Positions 39,928-49,893 are shown, numbered from the stretch's first letter. The stretch: 64,000 nt of DNA from CAZRVH01 sp964624905 (GCA_964624905.1 CAZUYK010000002.1:47139-111138); one strand, 5' to 3'. Numbers and translations are program-made. Notes: generated from the sequence alone by a model not told the origin.

Positions 39928-41742
39928 TCAACGCTGCAACACGCTGAGGAACGCCTCCTGCGTGAGCGTCACCTTTCCCATCTGTTTCATACGCTTCTTT
40001 CCTTTCTTTTGCTTGTCCAAGAGCTTGTTTTTGCGCGTCACGTCGCCGCCGTACAGGTATCCCGTCACGTCCTTGCGCATGGCGCCGATGGTTTCGCGGG
40101 CGACGATCTTTCCGCCGATGGCCGCCTGGATGGGGATTTCAAACTGCGCTTTCGGCAATACTTCCTTCAATTTCTTGCAAACGATGGAACCGACGTCATG
40201 CGCTTCGCTGCGGTGCACGATGGTCGACAGTGCTTCGGCCGGCTCACCGAGCAGGAGGATCTGCAATTTCACGAGATCGCCCGCGCGGTAACCCAGCGGT
40301 TCGTAGCTCATGGAACCATATCCTTCCGTTCCGGATTTCAGCTTGTCGAAGAAGTCTAAGACGATCGCCTGGAGAGGTACTTCGAATTTCAGGAGCACGC
40401 GGTTTGCGTCGAGATATTCCATGTGGCGGTAACTTCCGCGGCGGTCCTGGATGAGTGTCATCACGGCGCCCACGTCGGTATCGCGGCATACGATTTCCAA
40501 ATCCACCCACGGTTCGCGCACTTCGGAAATGATGACGGGATCCGGAAAGTCCGCCGGGTTACTGATGCGGGCCACGTCCGGCTCATCCGTTTTCATCAGG
40601 CTGGAGCGGATGTATTCGCCCACGTTCTTCGCCACGATCTTCACTTCGTACAACACGCTCGGGGCGGTGACGACGAGATCGCAGTTATATTCGCGCTCGA
40701 GACGTTCCTGGATGATATCCAAGTGCAAAAGCCCGAGGAATCCGCAGCGGAAACCGTTCCCGAGAGCGGCGTTGCGCTCCGGCTCCATTTGCAACGCGGC
40801 GTCGTTCAGGGACAATTTTTCCAAAGCATCGCGCAAATCCGGATAGCTGTCCGCTTCGCTTGGATACAACCCCGCGAACACCATTGGCTGCACCTGCTTG
40901 TAACCGGGAAGCTGCTTGAGCTCCGACGAAGAGGACACCGTGTCTCCCACCGTGACCAGGCGAACGTCTTTGAGGCCCGTGACGATGTATCCGATTTGCC
41001 CTTCGGACAGCGCTTTATCGGGAACATAGTGCGGCGAAAAATGACCCACTTCCTGTATTTCGATTTCGTTCTGCGTGCCGAGCAAATGCACTTTTTGGCG
41101 AGCACCGATGCTTCCTTCCATGACGCGTAGGTACGCGATCACTCCGCGATACGGATCCATAAACGCATCGAAAATGAGCGCCCGCATGCCTCCCGCGACT
41201 TCCGGTTTTTTGGGTGCGGGAATGCGGTCGATCACGGCATCCAACACCTCCAACACTCCCCTGCCCTCCTTGGCCGAAATCTTCAGAATGTCCTCCTTCT
41301 TGCAGCCGAGCAGCTTCACGACTTCTTCGCTAACGCGCTCGGGATCCGCCGCGGGCAAATCCAATTTGTTCAAAACCGGGATGATCGTGAGGTCATGCTC
41401 CATCGCCATGGTTAGCACGGCGATCGTCTGCGCCTGGATTCCCTGCGAAGCGTCAACGAGCAAAATCGCCCCTTCGCACGCAGCAAGGGAACGGGAGACT
41501 TCGTAACGGAAATCGGTGTGGCCCGGCGTGTCGATGAGATTCAGTTCGACATCCTTGTACGTCATGCGCACCGGCGTCAGCTTGATGGTAATGCCGCGCT
41601 CGCGCTCCAGGTCCATCATGTCGAGTGTCTGGCTTTTCATCTCGCGCTTCTGCAGCGTTCCTGTGAGTTCGATCATACGGTCGGACAGCGTGGACTTTCC
41701 GTGGTCGATATGCGCGATGATGCAGAAGTTTCTGATATTCAT
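39928..41742 (-). CDS. lepA: Elongation factor 4 (LepA), ribosomal back-translocase
   Basis: A 604-aa GTPase of standard length. The G domain has the P-loop AHIDHGKSTLSDR, switch I with RERGITIK, DTPGHTDF and NKLDLPAADP. Domain II, EF-G-like domains and the LepA-specific C-terminal domain (YGSMSYEPLGYR, then IGGKIVARETI) follow. It acts on stalled or mistranslocated ribosomes. The frame extends to 41817, but homology starts at the ATG at 41742. Confidence 0.97.
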   Translation of the reverse strand: MNIRNFCIIAHIDHGKSTLSDRMIELTGTLQKREMKSQTLDMMDLERERGITIKLTPVRMTYKDVELNLIDTPGHTDFRYEVSRSLAACEGAILLVDASQGIQAQTIAVLTMAMEHDLTIIPVLNKLDLPAADPERVSEEVVKLLGCKKEDILKISAKEGRGVLEVLDAVIDRIPAPKKPEVAGGMRALIFDAFMDPYRGVIAYLRVMEGSIGARQKVHLLGTQNEIEIQEVGHFSPHYVPDKALSEGQIGYIVTGLKDVRLVTVGDTVSSSSELKQLPGYKQVQPMVFAGLYPSEADSYPDLRDALEKLSLNDAALQMEPERNAALGNGFRCGFLGLLHLDIIQERLEREYNCDLVVTAPSVLYEVKIVAKNVGEYIRSSLMKTDEPDVARISNPADFPDPVIISEVREPWVDLEIVCRDTDVGAVMTLIQDRRGSYRHMEYLDANRVLLKFEVPLQAIVLDFFDKLKSGTEGYGSMSYEPLGYRAGDLVKLQILLLGEPAEALSTIVHRSEAHDVGSIVCKKLKEVLPKAQFEIPIQAAIGGKIVARETIGAMRKDVTGYLYGGDVTRKNKLLDKQKKGKKRMKQMGKVTLTQEAFLSVLQR

Positions 41743-41748
41743 AGAGGC

Positions 41749-41774
41749 TGTCATCCCGAGTGAAGTCGAGGGAC
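41749..41774. repeat. Intergenic repeat of the widespread GTCATCCCGAGTGAAGTCGA type
   Basis: A single copy of a short sequence that resembles a short repeat I recall from intergenic regions of many bacterial genomes. It lies just upstream of lepA. It is seen only once here, so the repeat status rests on general knowledge. Confidence 0.4.
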
Positions 41775-41851
41775 ATGAAAGCCGCGCCATGATACAGGAA
41801 AAAAACCCTTTCTCCACGGAATATAGATCGTAATAGACCGTTTTAACGGCT

Positions 41852-44800
41852 TTAGGGATTCTGCCTCATATGATTCACGATTGTCGGAACGGACGACTCT
41901 GTGATACCGCCCTGGCGCTCGGTTTCGAGGAATAAATTGCGCAGGAAGAGACCCTTGTCTTTGGATGCCGCATACAGAGGCAAAAGCTGGTTCGCAAGTT
42001 CCGCCTTATAGTAGCGAGCTTTTGCACCGAATAAGGATGTGAATCCATTAGGTACGTAATTCTGGAAGCTGAACGCATTCAATACCTTATTAATCGACTC
42101 CCAGTCTTTTCCCTCTATAGGTGTACAAAATGCCGCGAACATCAGATACTTCGTGCCATTATCCAAATTCTCCTGGTTCCGAAAGCCGCTGCCATTCACA
42201 GTCATGTTCGTGATGGCACCGTCGGGTCCTTTCCACGCAAATTTAAATTCTTTACCCGCATAATCGTAGGGAGACTTCTGTATTCCGTCCGTCGGAGCAA
42301 CATACTGGCTGACCCCTTGGGATTCGTATGGCACGGAAATATGCGTCCCGTCGTCCAAATAAGCGCGCATTTCGGGATCCTGCCTCTCCCCCGCCGTGGA
42401 TGCGGGGATATCCATGAACACGCCGCGAGTCGCTTTCGCTCGCTCATTTGCGTCATTACGCGGTTTGTTGACGGCTTCCTGCTTCACGATGACCTCCTTT
42501 TTCTGCCTGAGGGCGTCGATCCATTGCCTGTACTTTTCCAACTCCGGAACGATTTTTTCCATCGACTGCGGATGGGCCTCTGCCCATTCCTCGAAAGGAA
42601 CGATGCGCGGAGGAGGCGTCATGTGGACCGGCCGGATGACCGTGCCCAACTGGGCGAATCCCCTGTTATTCGGATTAACGACGGACGGCTGGACCACGAC
42701 ATCCCAAGAATCGGAATTAGGGTTATAACGGAATCGGTAATCGGAACGGTAGGAAAGTCCTTGCGTTTCGTAAAAGGAAAGGGACGGGCCTGCCTTTTGT
42801 GCGAATTCGGAGACGATGTTTTCCATCTCAAATGAAGAAAGACCCGGCTTTTCGGACTTCTTCCAAATTTCCTCGGCTTCATGGGAAGGATACCATTCCT
42901 TGCGCAAACGTTCGTCGGGCATCGCCTCGGCGAGAGAGTGTATCAATGCGTCCTGGATGTCGTTGGCACTCATATTGTCCTTTTTCTCGTCGATGAGTTT
43001 CAACACCGGTCCCAACGCATGCTTCAACTCGGGGTTATTCCCCATTATCCGCGCAATATCATCCATCATAGAGGGGATCATCACGTTGATATCCACTGAC
43101 TCCCTATTCCTGGCGTCGATAGCCGCATCGCTTTTATCGCGCATGGCCTGCTGTTTCAGGCGCCCCAAGAAGTCCACCGGATGCTCAAAGATATCAGGCC
43201 ATTCGTTCTTCTTGTCCTTGAACGCGCGGAATTTCTCGCCCAAGGATTCCGCGTACTTCTTCTCATGGTACTGCGGATCCAACTTGCTGTATTTTGCCTG
43301 GAGCGCGAGAGTCGATACAATTCCGTCCTCGACCATCGTGGGCAGCAGTCGCTCTCCGTCTACCTGACGGTATGCCGTCCATGATTCTTCGTAGACTCCT
43401 AAGTGCGTGTACAGGCTGACATCCGTCGCAATGGAACGCGCGAGCGCGACGCAATTTTCATACAATGCCTTGACATTACCGCGCTTGTCTTCCGGCAGCT
43501 GGTTGATTTTTTCAAGTATGCGAGTGTATTGCTCGGTTTTCGTGAGCTGATCGACAAACATGTCTTTCTGATTCTGTTTCGTGATAACCGTCGGGACCAA
43601 GTCGAAAGCGACCGCCGATCCGGACAATCCAACCAATCCGTTCAGTTCATTCTGCATGCCACGCAAACTTTCGATATTCTGGAACATACGGACTGCTTCG
43701 CGACTCGCCCATTCGCGGGGGCCGCTACCGCCTCCGACCTTCGAAAGGCGGTAAATTTCCGCACGGGTCGGATCGTACTTTTCGGTTTCCGCGGCAACGG
43801 CTTCCACCTGTTCATCCCAGTCGATGAACGAGAAGATGTAATCCTTGCGAAATCCGCGATCGTCTATGTTGGCTCCACCCCTCATGCGCTCGATCCTGTT
43901 CGCCGTCGAAGGATCTTGGAACACCTGCCTCGACAGGAATGCGCGCTGGTCTCTCTGGGGATCCACGGACCGGAGACCTGTCATGTATCCGAGCGCCCCA
44001 AGGTCGTCGATAAGCTTGATCGGAACGGGAAGCGGTGCAAATTCAATAGCCTGTCCGAGTGCCGTCCAGTTCGCAGACCCCATGGCGGATTCCGCACCTT
44101 CCACAAGCTTGGTGCCCGCACCCGTTGTCTTTTCCGCTACGACGACCAATGCCAACGCCACGAGTGTAACGACGCTGGGTTTCTTCAAAAGGCCCCTGAC
44201 TTTCGCGAATCTGCTGTTTGCCATCGCAGCTTCCAGCGCGATTTCCGTCATGCCCTGCGCCGCGATGAACGAACCGAATTGAACCGCTGCAGCGGCCTTG
44301 TCTTCGGATTCGTGCAAGAAGTAAGAAAGCAGCAGTAAATCGTAGTAGCTATTGGGTACCGCCTTCAGTAGCATTTTTTCCGTCATCGCCGCGGACTGCA
44401 GCGACATCTTGGAAAGCATGGCGGATACGTTAGGATTGCGAACGCCGGCCCTTTGGAGCTTCTGAGTCAGATTCCTTTCCGCCTGGATGAACGCACGCTT
44501 TGCGGGGGTGTCCATTTTCTGCAGGAACGACGGTACGCGCTCACGTACGCTGAGAGTATCCGATACCTTGTCCTCGGGCGCCATCATCACTGCCATCGCC
44601 AGGTAGGACGGCAACTCCGACTTTGTCTGACTCTTTTCTTCGTGCATGACATCCGCATACGAACGCTTCGCATAGATCAGGTTCGCAACCATCTTCAGGG
44701 TCAACCCCTTGTATATATCGGGCAACGGCCCGCTTGTTTCATATTCGACGATATCCTTGAAAAAAAGCGCGGTCGCCGCCTGCTCCGAGGAAATTTTATC

Positions 44801-45031
44801 GAATTGCTGCTTCAGGAACTCCATGCGCACCGGCGTGGGATTCACAACGCTCTTTTCATCCGGCTTCTCCACCGGAGCCAATGCTTCGTTCAGGTGCATC
44901 TTCCAATCAGCATCGGATACATCGGCGGGCAGAGAAAGTGCCTTTTTCAAAGCATCGCTGCGCGACAGCGACTCGGACAGGGCGATCTGTCCTTCGTTTG
45001 GCCGTTGAGTGTTGTTTGTTTCCGGTGCCAT
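41852..45031 (-). CDS. Very large orphan protein, last gene of a four-gene operon
   Basis: A 1059-aa protein of unknown function. The helical N-terminal half has one membrane helix (about 284-300, VVTLVALALVVVAEK). A long helical middle (about 400-760) is followed by a beta-rich region (about 770-960) with YRSDYRFRYNPNSDSWDVVV and a final helical part. The start (ALKKALSLP, then DWKMHLNEALAP) resembles the start of the upstream 731-aa protein (IRKALDIP, NWKELILKLN), hinting at common ancestry. It lies 14 nt after that gene. No catalytic motif is visible. A large membrane-bound scaffold or surface complex is the best guess. Confidence 0.7.
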   Translation of the reverse strand: MAPETNNTQRPNEGQIALSESLSRSDALKKALSLPADVSDADWKMHLNEALAPVEKPDEKSVVNPTPVRMEFLKQQFDKISSEQAATALFFKDIVEYETSGPLPDIYKGLTLKMVANLIYAKRSYADVMHEEKSQTKSELPSYLAMAVMMAPEDKVSDTLSVRERVPSFLQKMDTPAKRAFIQAERNLTQKLQRAGVRNPNVSAMLSKMSLQSAAMTEKMLLKAVPNSYYDLLLLSYFLHESEDKAAAAVQFGSFIAAQGMTEIALEAAMANSRFAKVRGLLKKPSVVTLVALALVVVAEKTTGAGTKLVEGAESAMGSANWTALGQAIEFAPLPVPIKLIDDLGALGYMTGLRSVDPQRDQRAFLSRQVFQDPSTANRIERMRGGANIDDRGFRKDYIFSFIDWDEQVEAVAAETEKYDPTRAEIYRLSKVGGGSGPREWASREAVRMFQNIESLRGMQNELNGLVGLSGSAVAFDLVPTVITKQNQKDMFVDQLTKTEQYTRILEKINQLPEDKRGNVKALYENCVALARSIATDVSLYTHLGVYEESWTAYRQVDGERLLPTMVEDGIVSTLALQAKYSKLDPQYHEKKYAESLGEKFRAFKDKKNEWPDIFEHPVDFLGRLKQQAMRDKSDAAIDARNRESVDINVMIPSMMDDIARIMGNNPELKHALGPVLKLIDEKKDNMSANDIQDALIHSLAEAMPDERLRKEWYPSHEAEEIWKKSEKPGLSSFEMENIVSEFAQKAGPSLSFYETQGLSYRSDYRFRYNPNSDSWDVVVQPSVVNPNNRGFAQLGTVIRPVHMTPPPRIVPFEEWAEAHPQSMEKIVPELEKYRQWIDALRQKKEVIVKQEAVNKPRNDANERAKATRGVFMDIPASTAGERQDPEMRAYLDDGTHISVPYESQGVSQYVAPTDGIQKSPYDYAGKEFKFAWKGPDGAITNMTVNGSGFRNQENLDNGTKYLMFAAFCTPIEGKDWESINKVLNAFSFQNYVPNGFTSLFGAKARYYKAELANQLLPLYAASKDKGLFLRNLFLETERQGGITESSVPTIVNHMRQNP

Positions 45032-45045
45032 GGAGGCTTACGGTA

Positions 45046-47241
45046 TTACGGTTTCTTTCCTCTGAGCCTATCTGCCCATGTCAGTTTTTTCTTGGGCGTC
45101 GCGGCATCGTCGGGACGCGCGGGGTCCGCATCTGTACCCGGGGCTTTCTTCGATGGAACATTGGGGGAGATGCGTGCCGCATCCTGGGCAACCGACGCCG
45201 GATTCAATGCGTCGCCAACGGTGCCTGTGGCGCTGCCTGCCCTCGCTTTCTCGAGCGGGGTTACCGGCTTTGCCGGCGCGTTTTGATCCGGAGCAGGCTC
45301 GGCGATAAGCGGCTTGTCAGCCTTGATGGCACCCATTTCCGCCCTTCCCTCCTTGATGTATCCGCGACCGGCGAACGGAACGAAGAATCGGAGCTTCAGA
45401 CGCTCGTACTTGTGCAAGATATCCCTTACACGGCCTTGAGACGCCTTGATATCGTCGATCGAGACAGATTCGGGAATGTTGAATGTGGCACGGATGGTTT
45501 TCATATCCGAATGATCCGCATACTGGACCATCGCGCTGGTATTCCACCTGCGATAGAACGCTGCCGAACCCACAAGGGTCATGGCTGTTCCCGCTCCGAA
45601 CTCAGCCATGTAAATGATAGCCGTGGTCCACGGAAACGTTTGCGCCAAGGCGATTTCCTGGTCGACCAAATCCTTGCCAGCCTGGAAACCGGACTCTTTG
45701 CAGTATTCCTTGATATTTTGCAACTCCTTCGGATCCATATTCATCTGCACTGCCAATGCCTCGATATTATCAGCGTTCTCAGTCGCCATATCGAACAAGC
45801 GTCCCATGATCTGCGTCTGAAGCTTGATCGCCAGCGTTGACTGCCCGTATTTATCAAGCAATGAAACGGTTTTGTAAGCGATCATCAAATTGGACGACTT
45901 GCTCTGCGTGAGGTAGTACAACTCGAACACTTCGCGTACTTTGATCTTTTTTTCACGAATAAGGGAAGTAACCGCGTCAGTCACCGCCTTGCTCAGATCG
46001 TTATCCGGATTCAGCGAAATAAACGTTGCGTCCCGGATCCTTTCGATAACCGCGGCCGCATAGTCGACCGGCATATTCGTCACTGGATCAACGCCCTGTC
46101 CTACTACCCTGTCGAGTACGGCGAGGATCATGCTTTTCTGCGCATGAGTTTTATACTGCATTCTCTCTTCTATTTGCGGAATGTTCATGTCACCTGCCGA
46201 CATGAAAAATTCCATGACGACTTTCGCATCGCTCTCGAATGTCTCGCGATTCTTTTCATCGCTCAACTTAGCAAGAGGCGCCAATGCCATTTCCACGGCC
46301 TGGCTGGAAAAGGCTTCTTTTTTCTCAAAAATATTCTGAGCGAATTTGCGCATGTCCGGCATCTTGCGGGTTACAATGAATTGCTGTCCTGCCGTCGCGA
46401 TTTCCCTCATGGTGTCGCCGATCGGCGAATTCACCAGAGAGGCCTGCAATGCCTCGGCCAAGGAAATATCCACGATCTTCCGATTGCGGGAATCAGCGAA
46501 CATGCGGATCGTATCCTGGTTTTTTTCCAAGTAGCGGAGGGCGAACGTCGTCACTTTGATCGTTTCATCCGAGAAAGGGGGCTTCTCCCTGCAAGCGAGG
46601 AGAAAACTCTCGCACGCGGCGCGATCCGTTCGCACTTTGCCAGAACCGTCGACAAGCGACCCCATCTTCACATCGAATTGCACGGCCGCGGACAGGATAG
46701 GACTCGCGTCCATTTCCAACTTGCGCGGCGACACTCCGAGATCCTGCGCAAGATCGTACTGGAAAGGAAGAACCCTCGTCGTCGCTTCCATGGCGATACG
46801 CTCGACTTCGCGCGTTTCGACAAGCTTGGCGAAATACGGTGGGAGATGACGCGTCTGCATGGGCACTTTGCCATCGTTTACCTGCTCGTACACGTCCACG
46901 GCATCTATATACTGCGCGAGATTGCGGATAACCCCGACCTTGCGCTCATGCGCGATCGACGTGGATTGATCGACGTACGCCAGCACTCCATTCAATAGCA
47001 ACGCGATTTTCTGGCGATCTTGTGACAGCTTCATGTAAGTGCGCGCTACCGTTTCGTTTTCTGCGTCCTTCGGTTCTGCAATCGTACTGTTTAATTTCAA
47101 AATAAGCTCTTTCCAATTCACGCTTTCCTCCTGCGGAATATCCAAGGCCTTTCGGATGTCCTCGGAACGTTCCACGATCGGCGGCAGAACCGGCTGTTCC
47201 GCGGGTCGATCTGTTTGTTTTTGTGTTTCGATGGGACTCAT
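45046..47241 (-). CDS. Large orphan membrane-associated protein
   Basis: A 731-aa protein of unknown function. A mostly helical domain spans about 25-525. One membrane segment or hairpin (about 534-563) follows, then a basic region and a disordered Pro/Ala-rich C-terminus with a cluster KKKLTWADRLRGKKP at the end. It begins MSPIE, as does the protein at 53047. It starts 21 nt after the previous stop with no Shine-Dalgarno sequence, in an operon with the genes at 47964, 47263 and 41852. Confidence 0.7.
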   Translation of the reverse strand: MSPIETQKQTDRPAEQPVLPPIVERSEDIRKALDIPQEESVNWKELILKLNSTIAEPKDAENETVARTYMKLSQDRQKIALLLNGVLAYVDQSTSIAHERKVGVIRNLAQYIDAVDVYEQVNDGKVPMQTRHLPPYFAKLVETREVERIAMEATTRVLPFQYDLAQDLGVSPRKLEMDASPILSAAVQFDVKMGSLVDGSGKVRTDRAACESFLLACREKPPFSDETIKVTTFALRYLEKNQDTIRMFADSRNRKIVDISLAEALQASLVNSPIGDTMREIATAGQQFIVTRKMPDMRKFAQNIFEKKEAFSSQAVEMALAPLAKLSDEKNRETFESDAKVVMEFFMSAGDMNIPQIEERMQYKTHAQKSMILAVLDRVVGQGVDPVTNMPVDYAAAVIERIRDATFISLNPDNDLSKAVTDAVTSLIREKKIKVREVFELYYLTQSKSSNLMIAYKTVSLLDKYGQSTLAIKLQTQIMGRLFDMATENADNIEALAVQMNMDPKELQNIKEYCKESGFQAGKDLVDQEIALAQTFPWTTAIIYMAEFGAGTAMTLVGSAAFYRRWNTSAMVQYADHSDMKTIRATFNIPESVSIDDIKASQGRVRDILHKYERLKLRFFVPFAGRGYIKEGRAEMGAIKADKPLIAEPAPDQNAPAKPVTPLEKARAGSATGTVGDALNPASVAQDAARISPNVPSKKAPGTDADPARPDDAATPKKKLTWADRLRGKKP

Positions 47242-47262
47242 AGCAAAAGGAGGAATGATGCC

Positions 47263-47961
47263 TTAGGCACTTGCCTCAAGCAGCTTGCTGGCTTCTTCGA
47301 GACTAGGGATCGTCGAAGGAAGGGGGGCTGCTCCGGGAGCAACAGGCGGAACGGGGGGAACCGGAACATTCGGCGCAACAGGCGGGACCGCGGGTGCGGC
47401 ATCACCGATGCCCGGCAGTTTGTCAGCGAGTAGATCCTTGCCCTTGCCGAGCGCATCTCCAGCCAGGTCCTTGCCCTTCTCCAATACCTCGCCCCCCATC
47501 TGCACGGCCTTGCCTCCGAGTTCGGCCATCTTCTGGCCAAACGCCGTGGACATCAGCCAGTTCTTCAACTTGCTAACGACAACCGGACCGACACCCGTGT
47601 AGTACGCGGCTGCGGCACCGAGCGCGATCACGACCGCGGCCGTGATGTACGGATGGCGCTTCATCGTTCCCCAGATGCGGCGGGGAACGCTCTTCGCGTA
47701 TTCCCATGCGCCCCACTTCTTCTTCGCGTTGATCTCCCTGCTGTATTCCGCGATTTCATTCAAAGCCTTTTTCGCCTCTTCCTCGGAAGACGGAATGATT
47801 TCCTGGAGCTTTTTGATGTATTCGGCGCGTTCCTGGGCGGATGCCTTTCGCAAGTCGAGCTTGGCTAGCGAGAGACCGGATTTCTCCAGGTCACCCACAA
47901 GCTTCTTGATTTGTTCCGGGGTGCGGCCCATCAATTGTTCATTGGGAGCTTTGTTTGCCAT
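47263..47961 (-). CDS. Single-pass orphan with Pro/Ala-rich tail
   Basis: A 232-aa protein of unknown function. An N-terminal helical region (about 1-85) is followed by a membrane helix (about 88-110, AAVVIALGAAAAYY) and an amphipathic Gly/Lys/Ala region with repeated GKDLAGDALGKGKDLLADKL. It ends in a Pro/Val/Ala tail (about 185-232). The gene begins 2 nt after the preceding stop with no Shine-Dalgarno sequence, implying coupled translation. Its tail style matches the end of the downstream 731-aa protein. Confidence 0.65.
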   Translation of the reverse strand: MANKAPNEQLMGRTPEQIKKLVGDLEKSGLSLAKLDLRKASAQERAEYIKKLQEIIPSSEEEAKKALNEIAEYSREINAKKKWGAWEYAKSVPRRIWGTMKRHPYITAAVVIALGAAAAYYTGVGPVVVSKLKNWLMSTAFGQKMAELGGKAVQMGGEVLEKGKDLAGDALGKGKDLLADKLPGIGDAAPAVPPVAPNVPVPPVPPVAPGAAPLPSTIPSLEEASKLLEASA

Positions 47962-47963
47962 AG

Positions 47964-48371
47964 TTAGTCGTTGGAAGAGGAAGCGTTGATAGAAAGCAGT
48001 TCGTGGCGGATCACGGAAAGCGATGCCAGCAGTTCGACGTCTTCGTCGTTGGCAAGCTCGGGCAGAAGCGTCTCGATGAGAGACTTCACGCCGCGTGCAC
48101 CCATAACGAAGAATATTTCCTTCTCCACTTCGGGAGACAGGGAATCGATGACATCCATGTTCGGCTCGCCGCCGTTCACGATCGCCTCCACGAAGGAGTT
48201 GATCTCAGGATGTAGGGAAAAATCCGCGAGCGAGTAGCGGATCTGGATCTGACGCATGCTTTCATACGTCTCTTGTGATTCCGGCTGCACGTCCCAACCG
48301 TCTCGAAGAGACGATGGCAATGCATCGAAGGTTGCGCGTTCCGCGTCCGTAAGGTGGAGGGTTTTTGTCAT
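47964..48371 (-). CDS. Small soluble orphan, first gene of the operon
   Basis: A 135-aa soluble, acidic, helical protein of unknown function. It heads the four-gene operon that runs to 41852. The ATG at 48371 is chosen over 48419 because a perfect TATAAT (48379-48384, minus strand) ends 7 nt before it. That is the best -10 match of any protein gene here and suggests strong, leaderless expression. Confidence 0.65.
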   Translation of the reverse strand: MTKTLHLTDAERATFDALPSSLRDGWDVQPESQETYESMRQIQIRYSLADFSLHPEINSFVEAIVNGGEPNMDVIDSLSPEVEKEIFFVMGARGVKSLIETLLPELANDEDVELLASLSVIRHELLSINASSSND

Positions 48372-48378
48372 GTCTTTA

Positions 48379-48384
48379 ATTATA
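48379..48384 (-). promoter_or_regulatory. -10 element of the four-gene orphan operon
   Basis: A perfect TATAAT on the minus strand lies 7 nt before the ATG at 48371; TGGAAA at 17 bp is a weak -35. Confidence 0.6.
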
Positions 48385-48397
48385 GCCGAAATGGCGC

Positions 48398-49363
48398 TTA
48401 TTTTCCAGCTGTAAACCAAGCATGGAGCGCATCCTCCCCTTCTTTCACAAGCGACAACAAGGTATCCCTTCCGGCAACTCCCCCGGCAGAGGCACGCGCG
48501 GCAATGGACAACTTATCCCCTTCTCCTTGTGGATATACTTCAAGGGGAATGCCTGCGGCAATCGCTGCGAGCGCGCCATGGAATCTCTGTGCGCACACCA
48601 AAGATGCGTTTTTCAATGAATCCATAAGTTCGTCCAATGTCAGGACCGAACGTACCTGTCCTACATTGGAACCTACTTTTGACAGTATGTCATATGATAT
48701 CTTTCGCTCACTTTCATCCTGACCCTCCATCAGTACGATTCGTACTTCTTCCCATTCTGTCATATGTAGTTTTTCATATACGTTTTTGAGGAAGATTGCC
48801 GAGCTGTTTTTTCGTGGAATAATAACGAACACATTTTTTGTATCTATACCTCTTTTTTTGTTTACCATAATGGAAAATACAGGATCGAATGTTTGTACTA
48901 CTTTTGTACTCTTGGACCATGTTTCGATGCGTTTGAACGACTCCTCGTCCCGCACCGAAATAAAGGCGGATTTTCGAACGACGGAGCGTGCGAACCACTC
49001 CCCTTTTTTCGTCCGGTACGGACCCATTCCTTGGAACGCGAGGACGATCGGCTTCCCGAAAACCCACGCCACCATGGCATGGATCCACCACAAAAAACAT
49101 GCGAAAGACGACTCAACATCCGTGAACAACGATCCGCCGCCGAACACCACGCCATCGACCCCCATTACCATCTTTATGGTCTTCAGCCACCGGAAGCCCA
49201 AGAAGGATCGGATTCCGCCAGGCAACCGACTGTATTCGCCTACCTTCGGGTTCGCAGAAAGAACCTTCCATTCGATGTCGGGAAAAGCCCCCAGGAAGTA
49301 CTCCCGAAGTGCCTCATCACCCAAATTACCCACGCCGTAGTTGCCAACCAGGGCAGCTCGCAT
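48398..49363 (-). CDS. csaB: Polysaccharide pyruvyl transferase (CsaB-like)
   Basis: A 321-aa enzyme of the polysaccharide pyruvyl transferase family. It opens with LVGNYGVGNLGDEALREYFL, has VVFGGGSLFTD and the C-terminal CAQRFHGALAAIAAGIP signature. In bacteria with S-layers CsaB adds pyruvate ketals to wall polysaccharide so that SLH proteins can bind. An SLH protein is encoded at 35149, supporting that role. TATACT (49370-49375, minus strand) ends 6 nt before the ATG and lies partly in the gap after rplS. Confidence 0.85.
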   Translation of the reverse strand: MRAALVGNYGVGNLGDEALREYFLGAFPDIEWKVLSANPKVGEYSRLPGGIRSFLGFRWLKTIKMVMGVDGVVFGGGSLFTDVESSFACFLWWIHAMVAWVFGKPIVLAFQGMGPYRTKKGEWFARSVVRKSAFISVRDEESFKRIETWSKSTKVVQTFDPVFSIMVNKKRGIDTKNVFVIIPRKNSSAIFLKNVYEKLHMTEWEEVRIVLMEGQDESERKISYDILSKVGSNVGQVRSVLTLDELMDSLKNASLVCAQRFHGALAAIAAGIPLEVYPQGEGDKLSIAARASAGGVAGRDTLLSLVKEGEDALHAWFTAGK

Positions 49364-49380
49364 GGGTGGAGTATAGCGAC

Positions 49381-49893
49381 TTACGCGGCAGCCTGCTCAT
49401 CCTTCGGAGCCTCGGCAGCGGCTTCCACAGGAGCCTCCTCGGGCTTTGCTTCCTCTGCAGGTGCGGCGACTTCCGTAATAATCTCGGATTCGGCGACTTC
49501 GGCCACCGGGGCATCGCCCGGAACGGCAAACTCGTCTTCCGTCGTGAAGCGCTCGATAAGGCGTGCGGCCTTACCCGTGCGTCCGCGGATGAAGAACAGC
49601 TTGGCACGGCGTGCCTTGGCAACCTTCTTCACCTCGATTTTATCGATATTGGGAGACATGAGGGGGAACGTCTTTTCGACGCCGATACCGGACACAACCT
49701 TGCGGACGGTAAAGGAACGATCCGTCGGCGTGTGGCCGTTGTGGACCGAAATAACCAGACCTTCGAACACCTGGACGCGCTCCTTTGCGCCTTCCTGGAT
49801 GCGTTCATGCACGCGGACGGTGTAACCCGGAAGGACATCAGGAACCTTCTTTGCGTAGCGATCTGCCTGTTTGTGGAGCGTCTGGGACGTCAT
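49381..49893 (-). CDS. rplS: 50S ribosomal protein L19 with acidic C-terminal extension
   Basis: A 170-aa protein. Residues 1-115 are a normal L19 (PGYTVRVHERIQEG, RVQVFEGLVIS, FPLMSPNIDKIEV, KARRAKLFFIRGRTGKAARL), located at the subunit interface. The last 50 or so residues are an Ala/Glu/Pro-rich acidic tail absent from most bacteria. The tail ends with AAA just before the csaB promoter. TAATCT (minus strand) lies about 11 nt before the ATG. Confidence 0.95.
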   Translation of the reverse strand: MTSQTLHKQADRYAKKVPDVLPGYTVRVHERIQEGAKERVQVFEGLVISVHNGHTPTDRSFTVRKVVSGIGVEKTFPLMSPNIDKIEVKKVAKARRAKLFFIRGRTGKAARLIERFTTEDEFAVPGDAPVAEVAESEIITEVAAPAEEAKPEEAPVEAAAEAPKDEQAAA

